Positions 24,915 to 32,567 of a stretch of DNA of 32,567 nt are shown here, in pieces. The notes below the pieces were generated by a model. That model was given only the letters and a program-made list of their open reading frames with translations, ran no database searches and was not told the origin of the DNA. Made by a program: the position numbers and the translations under genes. The stretch is taken from the NCBI GenBank assembly GCA_964388085.1, contig CAYLZW010000035.1, positions 1 to 32,567 on the forward strand, written 5' to 3'. The stretch is from CAYLZW01 sp964388085. GTDB lineage: Bacteria > Myxococcota > UBA727 > CAYLZW01. How positions within the stretch are numbered: the first letter of the stretch is position 1; each line of letters opens with the position of its first letter.

Positions 24915-25934
24915 ATGACCGGGCAGGGCTCCAAAGACGCTTCCTCGTCGATCTGGCTCGCCGTCGAGCGCGTCGGGCTACCCGACAAGAAGTACTTCAA
25001 GATCGGTGAGGTCGCCGCGCTCGTCGGCGTCGAGCCGCACGTCTTGCGTTACTGGCAGACGCAGTTCCCCCAGGTGCGGCCGCAGAAGTCCCGCAGCGGG
25101 CATCGCCTCTACCGGCGCAAGGACGTCGAGACGCTGCTCCTCGTGCGGGAGCTCTTGCACGTGCAGCGCTTCACCATCGCGGGCGCGCGGCAGGCGCTGC
25201 GGGGGCTCGTGAAGAGCGAGCGTCCCGGCACCGGTCTCCCCGCGGCCGTGGACGACGAGGTGCCCGTCGCCCGCGCGCGTCCCCTCGCGGCGCCGCCGCG
25301 CGCGGCCGCCACCGAGGTCATGCGCGTGGAGGCCTTTGGCCTCGAGCACGACGAGCTCGACGACGCGCTCTCCCGCCAGCTCCTCGAGGCGAGCGCCGGT
25401 GACGCGATCACGGCCGTGGACGCCATCGCTCTCGACGACGACGCCATCGGGCAGGGCGGCCCGCTGCTCGCCGCCCGGCCAAACGCCGCCGCCGCCGGAG
25501 ATGCCGAGCAAGTCCTGATGTCGTCCAGAAGCCTCGAGACGGCGCCCGCGCTCGCGTCGATGTCGTCCTCGTCGTCGCCGGCGTCGTCGGCCGCTATGCC
25601 GGAACGGTCGACGTTGCCGAAGAGCGCCGCGACGACGCCCGCCGCGAGAGTGACGACGACGGCCGTCGCGCTCCCTGTGCCCTCGTCGCCACTGCCCTCG
25701 TCGCCGCTGCCCTCGTCGCCGCTGCCCTCGTCGCCGCTGCCCTCGAGCGCCGCGGCGTCGTCCGCGCTGCGGGAGCGGGCACGCAAAGAGCAACTCGGCT
25801 TCGGCTTCATCCCCTCGAACCGCGGCGCGCTCGAGGCCGCGCGCAGCGAGGTCCTGGCGCTGATGAACCTCCTCGATCGCGAGGACGCCGCCGCGAACCG
25901 CTTGCGCGCACGCCCCGCAGCCGCAAAGACGTAG
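24915..25934 (+). CDS. MerR-family transcriptional regulator with a long low-complexity C-terminus
   Basis: The 339-residue protein has an N-terminal MerR DNA-binding domain (~25-100): KYFKIGEVAALVGVEPHVLR, the winged RYWQTQFPQVRPQKSRSGHR, and LYRRKDVETLLLVRELLHVQ. No metal-binding Cys pattern is seen. The remaining ~230 residues are Ala/Ser/Pro-rich and include a Leu-Pro-Ser-Ser-Pro tandem repeat. A short helical end (ALEAARSEVLALMNLLDRED) could be a dimer or interaction helix. A MerR gene right after ihfA is a common arrangement, but the target genes are unknown. GGGGGAG lies before ATG 24915, which fixes the start. Confidence 0.88.
   Translation: MTGQGSKDASSSIWLAVERVGLPDKKYFKIGEVAALVGVEPHVLRYWQTQFPQVRPQKSRSGHRLYRRKDVETLLLVRELLHVQRFTIAGARQALRGLVKSERPGTGLPAAVDDEVPVARARPLAAPPRAAATEVMRVEAFGLEHDELDDALSRQLLEASAGDAITAVDAIALDDDAIGQGGPLLAARPNAAAAGDAEQVLMSSRSLETAPALASMSSSSSPASSAAMPERSTLPKSAATTPAARVTTTAVALPVPSSPLPSSPLPSSPLPSSPLPSSAAASSALRERARKEQLGFGFIPSNRGALEAARSEVLALMNLLDREDAAANRLRARPAAAKT
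25677..25751 (+). repeat. 15-bp in-frame tandem repeat in the merR gene
   Basis: Three identical units of ctgccctcgtcgccg (25692, 25707, 25722) are flanked by variants at 25677 and 25737. Each encodes Leu-Pro-Ser-Ser-Pro in the linker of the MerR protein. Confidence 0.9.
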
Positions 25935-25935
25935 C

Positions 25936-26565
25936 GTGCCGAACGTCCTCGCTCTGCTGTTCCTCTCCGTGGGCCTCGCTCCGCTGCAAGTGGGCGCGCA
26001 GCCGATCCCTCCCGCTGCGCCGGCTCCGGCGCCGCAGCCGGCCGGCCGCGCCTTCCGGCTCGAGCAGCCGGTGTTGCTGCACTTCTCCGTCGACACCAAC
26101 GTCGGCCCGATCGAGGGCACGATCGCGGTGCGGGACGTGATCGGGCGCGGCCTCGAGGGCTGGGGCCGCTTCGAGCTCGTGCTCCGGCTCGATCCCGGCA
26201 GCGTGAGCACGGGCGACCCGCTGCGCGATCGCGTCATCCGGGACCGGGTGCTGCAAGCGGCCCGGGGCCCTCTCGTGCTGGCCGCCTATACGCGCCTCTC
26301 GCCGTCGCGAGGGGCCGCCGCCGAGGGGGCGGACGCCAGCGCGCCGGCCCTGCCTGCCGCGCTCGGCGTGCTCGACGAGCGGCGCGGCAGGAAGCAGGTG
26401 GAGCTGCGCTACCAATGGGAAGGCGACGCAGCGCGCGGGACGCTGCGGATCGAGCACAGCGCCAGCTTGGACGCGCTAGGGCTCGCCGCGGCCCCCCATC
26501 CCTTCGTGCAGCTCGCGGGCCCGGTCCGGCTTCGCCTGGAGGCGCCGCTGGTGCGCGAACGCTAG
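25936..26565 (+). CDS. Exported YceI-like domain protein
   Basis: The 209-residue product starts MPNVLALLFLSVGLAPLQVG, a signal peptide cleaved near GAQ, followed by a Pro/Ala stretch. The body, LHFSVDTNVGPIEGTIAVRD, GWGRFELVLRLDPGSVSTGD and PLRDRVIRDRVLQAARGPLV, follows the YceI pattern of strands with an 'S-x-x-T-G-D, R-D' block. YceI proteins are periplasmic lipocalin-like barrels that bind polyprenoids. That would fit a genome with a mevalonate pathway, but the match is by eye. The GTG at 25936 follows the merR stop by one base. Confidence 0.55.
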   Translation: MPNVLALLFLSVGLAPLQVGAQPIPPAAPAPAPQPAGRAFRLEQPVLLHFSVDTNVGPIEGTIAVRDVIGRGLEGWGRFELVLRLDPGSVSTGDPLRDRVIRDRVLQAARGPLVLAAYTRLSPSRGAAAEGADASAPALPAALGVLDERRGRKQVELRYQWEGDAARGTLRIEHSASLDALGLAAAPHPFVQLAGPVRLRLEAPLVRER

Positions 26566-26588
26566 GCTGCTGCGCAATGGCGCAGACG

Positions 26589-26604
26589 GCGCGGTTTTCC
26601 GCGC
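26589..26604 (+). other. Hairpin before HMG-CoA lyase
   Basis: GCGCGG-TTTT-CCGCGC is a perfect 6-base stem-loop between the YceI-like gene and mvaB. There is no T-tract after it, so it is not a clear terminator. Confidence 0.4.
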
Positions 26605-26638
26605 TACAGTCGCGGGGGAGCACGAGGAGGGTGCACAG

Positions 26639-27567
<929 letters not shown>

Positions 27568-27571
<4 letters not shown>

Positions 27572-28545
27572 GCGATCCTGTCCTTCCGCCGTCGCCCCGC
27601 ACGGTCCTGCTGATCGCGGCGGCGTTGCTCGCCTCCCTGGCGGCCGGCTCGTCCTCGTGCAAGCGCGAGCCGGAGCCGCTCGCCCTGCGCAAGGTGCTCA
27701 TCGACGTGGCGCCCGGCGCGGACGGGCCCGGCGGCGTGCTCGATCGCGAGCGCGTGCGCGCGCTCATCGAGGCCGTCATCGACGAGGATCGACGCTTCCA
27801 GCGCAGCGACGATCGGGACGCGGCCGTGCTGCGGGTGCGCCTCGAGTCCACCGCGCTCCTGCCGCCGCACGAGGGCACGAGCGCCGGCGGCACCTTGAGC
27901 ATGAGCGTCGAGGTGAGCGGCGGCGTGCCGGGCGAGCCGCTGAAGCGCTACGAGTACCGCGGTCACTCCATGGCGAGCCTCTCGTCGACGGAGGGCGCGG
28001 AGAGCAGCGGCGGCCTCGACTTCGGCACCTTGCTCGAGAGCGCGTTTCGGGACGCGGTGTCGCAGGTGCTCGCGGCGCGCGGCGCACAGAGCGCCGAGAG
28101 TGCCGCGCTGCTCGCCTGGCTCGACGACGAGTCGGCCGCGGCGGAGCAACGACGACAAGCCATCCGCATCCTCGGGGCGCGCAAGGAGCAGAGCGCGGTC
28201 CCCTCGCTGATGCGCGCGCTCGCCGGCGACGACCGGGAGATCGCGCAGGCCGCCCTCGGCGCGCTCACGCTCATCGGCGACGCGCGCGCGGCGCCGGCCG
28301 TCATCGAGTACTCCGAGGGCAAGTCGAGCCTCGTGCGCAAGCAGGTCATCGAGGCGCTGCGCGTCATGGGCTCACCGCTCGGCAAGGCGTGGCTGTTCAC
28401 GCTCTCGACGGGGCACCCGGACACCGACGTGCGGGTCGCGGCCGAGCGCGCGCTCGCCGAGCTGGAGCAGCGGCCGGTGGATCTCGAGGTCACCCGCCTC
28501 GCGGAGCACGATGACGGCGATGAGCCCGAGGCCGCCACCCCCTGA
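27568..28545 (+). CDS. Exported HEAT-repeat protein
   Basis: The 325-residue protein has a hydrophobic N-terminus (TVLLIAAALLASLAAGSSSC) that could be a signal peptide or lipoprotein signal, although the lipobox SSSC is not canonical. The middle is a mixed region of unknown fold. Residues ~200-310 hold HEAT-type repeats: RRQAIRILGARKEQSAVPSL, AQAALGALTLIGDARAAPAV and RKQVIEALRVMGSPLGKAWL. HEAT repeats serve as binding scaffolds. The GTG start overlaps the mvaB stop, and the end overlaps the next gene by 35 bases, so these genes form a tight operon. The function is unknown. Confidence 0.75.
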
Positions 28546-29941
28546 CGAGAAGGCGCTCACGAGGCAGGTGCGCGTGCCGCACCCTCGTGGGGCGTCCCAC
28601 GACGTCCGGCGAGCGGACGGCGCCCGGCGCTTCTTGAGCCTGTCGGCCGCCATCGCCACCGGCGCGACGCTCACGGGCGCGGTCGCCTTCGGCATCTTCG
28701 GCCTGTTCGCGGCGGCGGTGGTCGCCGTACCCGCCGTCCTGCTCGTCTGGGGGCGCTCCCGAACGCTGACGGTCCGCGTCGACGATCGCTTCGTCACGCT
28801 GCCGGACGGCAGCGCGCTCCCGAAGGGCGAGGGCGCCTTGATCGCCGACTCGGTCGAGTACCGGGACGCGAAGGGCAACGTGCACTACCGCTGGCAGCTG
28901 TCGCACTCGCACGCCGGCGTCTTCGAGCGCCAGTGCACGGATCCGCGCGTGGCGCGTGCCTGTGCCGAGGCGTTGGCCTTCGCCGGCGGCTGGCCCCTGC
29001 TGTGGCGCCCGCACGGAGATCGGGAAGAGCGCCGCGCGCCGGACGAGCTCGATGTGCCGCTCGCCGTGCGCGAGGCGCGCGAGCCCTCGATCCCGCTGGC
29101 GCGCGCCGCGCCCGTAGACCCGGTCTACGTCGACGAGCGCGTCGGCGAGGCCGGCGTGCGCCTGCGCTGCACGTCGCTGCTGCTGCCGTCGACGCCCCGA
29201 CACTGGCTGTCGGTATTTTTGACGGGCGCCGCCGTCGTCGTCGGCTTCGGCATGAGCGCGGACCCGCCGTTGATCGTCGGCCTGTGCGCGCTCGCCGTGG
29301 TGGGCGTGATGATGCTGCCGCTGACGACGCCCGAGCTCCTCGTGACGACGTCGGGCATCGAGCTGCGCTACCGCATGGTCGGCGGCATCACGCTGCGCAC
29401 CCGGACGCTGCGCTCGTCGGAGATCGAGAGCCTGTACGTCGAGACACCGCTGCGCGCCACGTTGGTGGCGGCGGGCGACGGCTTCCACAAGGTGATCGCG
29501 CGCGGCCTCGATCCCGCCGAGGGGCAGTGGCTTCGCGGCGTCGTCGTCCAGGCGCTGACCGGCACGCCGCCGCCGAGCGCTGCCGGCGCGGCGGACCCGC
29601 TCGCCCCGCCGGCGGGGACCTGCCCGGCCTGCGCGCGGCACGGGCTCGAGCGCGTCGGCGGCGAGCTCGACGAGGAACGCTGCCCTGCCTGCGGGGGACG
29701 CTTCCTGTCGGCGCACGGCACGGAGCGCCTCGTCGAGGGAGAGCTCGGCATCACGCGCGACGTGTTGCGCGCGCTCGCCGGCTACTTCGCGGGCGAGCGT
29801 CGCCACTGCCCGTCGTGCCGTTCGCGCACGTCGCCGGTGCGGCTGAAGGGCGTCATGGCCGATCTCTGTCAGGGCTGCGGCGGGCTCTGGCTCGACGCCG
29901 GGGAACTCTCGGAGCTCTCGCACGGGCGCTACGACGGCTGA
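28511..29941 (+). CDS. Membrane protein with two C-terminal TFIIB-type zinc ribbons
   Basis: The 476-residue protein has two hydrophobic pairs (FLSLSAAIATGATLTGAVAF then FGLFAAAVVAVPAVLLVW; WLSVFLTGAAVVVGFGMSAD then PPLIVGLCALAVVGVMMLPL), so probably four membrane segments. The C-terminus has CPACARHGLERVGGELDEER-CPACGG and CPSCRSRTSPVRLKGVMADL-CQGCGGLWLDAGEL, two ribbons of the zf-TFIIB family. The CGGLWLDAGEL ending is diagnostic. ATG 28511 with GGAG upstream starts inside the end of the HEAT gene. The function is unknown. Confidence 0.8.
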   Translation: MTAMSPRPPPPDEKALTRQVRVPHPRGASHDVRRADGARRFLSLSAAIATGATLTGAVAFGIFGLFAAAVVAVPAVLLVWGRSRTLTVRVDDRFVTLPDGSALPKGEGALIADSVEYRDAKGNVHYRWQLSHSHAGVFERQCTDPRVARACAEALAFAGGWPLLWRPHGDREERRAPDELDVPLAVREAREPSIPLARAAPVDPVYVDERVGEAGVRLRCTSLLLPSTPRHWLSVFLTGAAVVVGFGMSADPPLIVGLCALAVVGVMMLPLTTPELLVTTSGIELRYRMVGGITLRTRTLRSSEIESLYVETPLRATLVAAGDGFHKVIARGLDPAEGQWLRGVVVQALTGTPPPSAAGAADPLAPPAGTCPACARHGLERVGGELDEERCPACGGRFLSAHGTERLVEGELGITRDVLRALAGYFAGERRHCPSCRSRTSPVRLKGVMADLCQGCGGLWLDAGELSELSHGRYDG

Positions 29942-29962
29942 GCGTGCTATCGAGTCGGGGTC

Positions 29963-30571
29963 ATGCGCGACCTTCCGAAGTCCACGCCGCTCGCCGCCGC
30001 CTGTGCCCTCATCGTCGTCGTCGCGGCCGCTTGCGCGACCACGCGGGGAGGAGCGGGCGCCTCCGAACGCGCGCGCGATTACTACCCGCTCGCCGTCGGG
30101 AACTCCTGGACCTACCGCATCACGCCGTCGCCGCCGGACACCCCCGAGGGCGAGATCGCCATCGTGTCCGAGCAGGACGGCTTCTTCGCGCTCAACGTCG
30201 GCGGGAAGCTCGCCACGCGCGCGACCAGCGTCACCGACGGAACGCGCAACCTCATCGAGGAGCCGCTCGAGGTCGGGCATGAGTGGGTGGCGGTGCCGGC
30301 GCCGTCCGCCGTCGAGCGCTATCGCATCGTCGCCACCGACGCGGACGTGAAGGTGCCGGCGGGCATGTTCCGAGGTTGCGTGCAGGTCCAGATCGAGCAG
30401 GAGGTGATGAGCCGCGAGGGCGTGAAGGGCCGCCTCGTCGGCGTGTGGTCGTATGCGCCCGGCGTCGGCCCCATCCACTTCATCCAGCGCGTACACGTCG
30501 GTGACGACGCGCCGGCGCGGAAAAACGTGGAGTACACCCTCGTGCGCTATCGCGTCGGCGACGCGAAGTAG
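29963..30571 (+). CDS. Lipoprotein of unknown function
   Basis: The 202-residue product has a lipoprotein signal: MRDLPKSTPLAAACALIVVV followed by lipobox VAAAC. The mature part is predicted all-beta (YYPLAVGNSWTYRITPSPPD, GEIAIVSEQDGFFALNVGGK, VKVPAGMFRGCVQVQIEQEV). The phrase YYPLAVGNSWTY...VPAGMF is typical of small surface lipoproteins in Myxococcota and Bacteroidota that have no known function. It is the next gene after the zinc-ribbon membrane protein. Confidence 0.8.
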   Translation: MRDLPKSTPLAAACALIVVVAAACATTRGGAGASERARDYYPLAVGNSWTYRITPSPPDTPEGEIAIVSEQDGFFALNVGGKLATRATSVTDGTRNLIEEPLEVGHEWVAVPAPSAVERYRIVATDADVKVPAGMFRGCVQVQIEQEVMSREGVKGRLVGVWSYAPGVGPIHFIQRVHVGDDAPARKNVEYTLVRYRVGDAK

Positions 30572-30583
30572 GGCGAGCGCAAG

Positions 30584-32098
30584 GTGGTGTTCGCTCACAC
30601 AGTCCCAAAAGTATCGAGTGCCCTGTCGCGGCTGGCACAGGCCCGGGAGGTGCCGCTGTTCCTGCGCGCGCTGGCCACCGCGGTCCGCCTCGAAAGCCAG
30701 GGCCGGGACGCGGTGCTGGCGCTCCGGCGCGCGCGCCTACGCCGTGTGCTCGACGCCGCGCGGCAGACGAGGCTCTACGCGGGAGCGCTCTCACCCGACG
30801 ACGCGCGCGCCGGCCGCCTCGAGCGGGTGGCGCCGCTCAGCAAGCAGGCCTTCCTCACGCGCGTGGAGGACACCATCTCCGCGGGCGACGTCGAGCGCGC
30901 GCAGCTCGAGCGTTGGATCCGCGATCCAGCGAAGGCCGGGCAGCTCCTGAACGGTCGCTACCTCGTGGCCATGACGTCGGGGACCACGGGACAGGTGGGC
31001 ATCTTCCTGAACGACCTCGAGAGCTGGGCGCACACGCGGGCCATCACCTTCGCGCGCATCTTCCGCGGGCGCTTCGGCGCCAGAGACCTCTCCTGGATGC
31101 TGAAGGGCGAGCGCTACCGCATGTCCTTCGTCGTGGCCTCGGGCGGGCACTACATGACCTCGCTGCTCGCCGGTCGTGTGCCGCGCATCGGCTCCCTCGT
31201 CATCTCCGCGGAGGTGCTTTCGATCGAGATGCCGGTCCCGGCCATGGTGCGGCAGCTCAACGATCAAGAGCCCCATCTGCTGCACAGCTACCCGACGCTG
31301 CTCGAGCTGCTCGCCCACGAGCAGCGACGAGGCGCGCTGCACATCGCGCCCGAGATCATCACCGCCGGATCGGAGCCGCTCACGCCGACGTGTCGTCAGG
31401 CGCTCGAGGAGGCGTTCCCCGGCGCGCGCCTGGTCGAGACCTACGCCGCCACCGAGTGCGTCCCCATGGCGACCTCGTGCCCGTACGGCTCGCTGCACGT
31501 GAACGAGGACGCGTGCATCCTCGAGGCCGTCGGCGATGACGACCGGCCCCTGGCGGCGGGCGAGCGCGCCGAGCGCGTGCTGGTGACGAACCTTTTGAAC
31601 ACGGCGCAGCCGCTCCTGCGCTACGAGGTCAGCGATCAGCTCCAGCTCGACGCCGAGCCGTGCGGCTGCGGCTCCCCCTTCGGGCGCGTGCGCGTGCACG
31701 GCCGCAGCGACGACACGTTCTTTCTGCACGATCGCGCCGGGGCCTTCCAAGCGCACCCGCCGATCCCGCTGGAGCTCGTCTTCCTCGCCGTCCCGGGGCT
31801 GCTCCAGTACCAGCTCGTGCACGAGCGCCAGAACGAGCTTCGCGTCCACTTCGTCGCGGAGCCGGGCGCGTCCGGCGGCGAGGTCGGCCGGCTCATCGGC
31901 GCGCAGCTCGGCCGCTACCTGGCGGATCACGATCTCGAGGAGAGCGTGCGCGTCAGCCTCGAGCAGGTGGACGCCATCGAGCGCCACGGGGCGAGCCGCA
32001 AGGTGCGTCAGATCCTGAGCCGCGTGGAGCGACCGAGCGGCGACGCCAAGAGCGGCCTCGTGGTGCGCGAGCGACGTCGTCGGCCGCGCGTGTCGTAG
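30584..32098 (+). CDS. PaaK-like adenylate-forming enzyme (acyl-CoA ligase family)
   Basis: The 504-residue protein has the AMP-binding signature VAMTSGTTGQVGIFL, ITAGSEPLTPTCRQALEEAF, VETYAATECVPMATSC (adenine region) and LLRYEVSDQL. CGCGSPFGRVRVHGRSDDTF near 360-380 is typical of the phenylacetate-CoA ligase/coenzyme F390 synthetase branch. It should activate a carboxylic acid with ATP. The acid is unknown; no phenylacetate genes are present. GTG 30584 is the likely start and GTG 30587 is an alternative. It begins 12 bases after the lipoprotein gene, so it may share its operon. Confidence 0.82.
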   Translation: MVFAHTVPKVSSALSRLAQAREVPLFLRALATAVRLESQGRDAVLALRRARLRRVLDAARQTRLYAGALSPDDARAGRLERVAPLSKQAFLTRVEDTISAGDVERAQLERWIRDPAKAGQLLNGRYLVAMTSGTTGQVGIFLNDLESWAHTRAITFARIFRGRFGARDLSWMLKGERYRMSFVVASGGHYMTSLLAGRVPRIGSLVISAEVLSIEMPVPAMVRQLNDQEPHLLHSYPTLLELLAHEQRRGALHIAPEIITAGSEPLTPTCRQALEEAFPGARLVETYAATECVPMATSCPYGSLHVNEDACILEAVGDDDRPLAAGERAERVLVTNLLNTAQPLLRYEVSDQLQLDAEPCGCGSPFGRVRVHGRSDDTFFLHDRAGAFQAHPPIPLELVFLAVPGLLQYQLVHERQNELRVHFVAEPGASGGEVGRLIGAQLGRYLADHDLEESVRVSLEQVDAIERHGASRKVRQILSRVERPSGDAKSGLVVRERRRRPRVS

Positions 32099-32191
32099 AG
32101 GATGGCGAGATCGAGCTCGGCGAGCGACCCGGTCTGCAAGGGAACCCGGACGGGGGGCAAGGGCACACGGCACACGGGGTCGGGAGGCCGT

Positions 32192-32208
32192 TGTCCCCTT
32201 CGGGGACA
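32192..32208 (+). other. Hairpin upstream of tmk
   Basis: TGTCCCC and GGGGACA form a 7-base stem with a 3-base loop in the 138-base gap between the ligase and tmk. There is no T-tract, so it is not a confident terminator. Confidence 0.35.
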
Positions 32209-32236
32209 CGCCCTAGAGGAAGGTCTGAGGGACACT

Positions 32237-32567
32237 ATGGCGGACACGGCGCGCGGCACGTTCATCGTCATCGAGGGCCCCGACGGGACGGGCACCACGA
32301 CGCAGGCCCGTTCGCTGGCGAAGGTGCTCGAGGCCGCCGGCCACAAGACGCACGTCACGGCCGAGCCGTCGAGCAACACCATCGGCAAGCTCACCCGCGA
32401 GTGGCTGCGCGACCGGCCCATGGACATCGCCGCCTGGCGCACGCTCGCGCTCTTGTTCGCGGCCGATCGGCTCGACCACGTCGCGCACGAGATCCAGCCG
32501 AAGCTCGACGAGGGCGTGCACGTCATCTGCGATCGCTATCGGCTCTCGAGCCTCGTGTACCAGGGCC
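32237..32567 (+). CDS. tmk: Thymidylate kinase, N-terminal part (runs off window)
   Basis: ATG 32237 starts a frame that is open to the window end (110 full codons visible). The sequence MADTARGTFIVIEGPDGTGT then TTQARSLAKVLEAAGH, AEPSSNTIGKLTREWL and VICDRYRLSSLVYQG follows the dTMP kinase pattern, with the DR motif and the YQG block present. The Walker A loop reads GPDGTGTTTQ, where most kinases have GxDGxGK(S/T)TQ; the Lys is Thr. It makes dTDP from dTMP. The 5' leader has GAGG just before ATG. Confidence 0.9.
   Translation, partial: MADTARGTFIVIEGPDGTGTTTQARSLAKVLEAAGHKTHVTAEPSSNTIGKLTREWLRDRPMDIAAWRTLALLFAADRLDHVAHEIQPKLDEGVHVICDRYRLSSLVYQG

Noticed and set aside
28490..30598. A 702-codon minus-strand frame opposite the zinc-ribbon and lipoprotein genes
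   Set aside because: Low-complexity Arg/Asp/His-rich translation, no domains, and the plus-strand proteins have signal peptides and zinc ribbons.

Overview
The window is high-GC DNA, probably from a member of the Myxococcota (myxobacteria and relatives). The evidence is a secreted protein with a MYXO-CTERM-type C-terminus (Cys motif, hydrophobic segment, Arg tail), an initiation factor 3 gene that appears to start at AUC and carries a C-terminal tail (as described for Myxococcus xanthus Dsg), and a mevalonate pathway in a bacterium. Codon third positions are so GC-rich that long antisense reading frames run opposite most genes; these were discarded.

Layout. 1-2489: end of an Hsp70-like gene, a TPR/Ala-Pro-rich protein and a SAM methyltransferase. 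2503-5202 (minus strand): a TetR repressor with a perfect 7+2+7 palindromic operator, translationally coupled to a ferritin-like diiron protein, then a diheme c-type cytochrome lipoprotein. 5376-6914: acyl-CoA carboxylase carboxyltransferase. 6939-12124: a divergent mevalonate cluster, with phosphomevalonate kinase and diphosphomevalonate decarboxylase on the minus strand, and a GbsR/MarR-like regulator, class II HMG-CoA reductase and mevalonate kinase on the plus strand. These four enzymes take HMG-CoA to IPP; HMG-CoA synthase and IPP isomerase are not in the window. 12168-13703: small proteins of uncertain role. 13844-14867: a 71-residue biotin carrier protein followed by a crotonase-fold enzyme that lacks the second catalytic Glu. 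14948-15949 (minus): lamin-tail-domain, Glu-Gly-repeat, MYXO-CTERM surface protein.

16068-25934 is the informational core: tRNA-Val(GAC) with a terminator, then thrS-infC-rpmI-rplT-pheS-pheT-ihfA-merR, an order widely conserved in proteobacteria-like genomes. 25936-32567: a YceI-like secreted protein, HMG-CoA lyase (probably with a CTG start), a HEAT-repeat exported protein, a membrane protein with TFIIB-type zinc ribbons, a lipoprotein, a PaaK-like adenylate-forming enzyme, and the start of thymidylate kinase.

The most notable points are a ~123-residue in-frame insertion in threonyl-tRNA synthetase between the editing and catalytic domains, probable non-canonical starts (AUC in infC, CTG in mvaB), a thymidylate kinase whose Walker A lysine is Thr, the divergent mevalonate cluster with its own regulator, and four in-phase short tandem repeats. 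No CRISPR array, insertion sequence, prophage or defence island was seen. All functional calls come from reading the sequence and from remembered family motifs; no database search was run.
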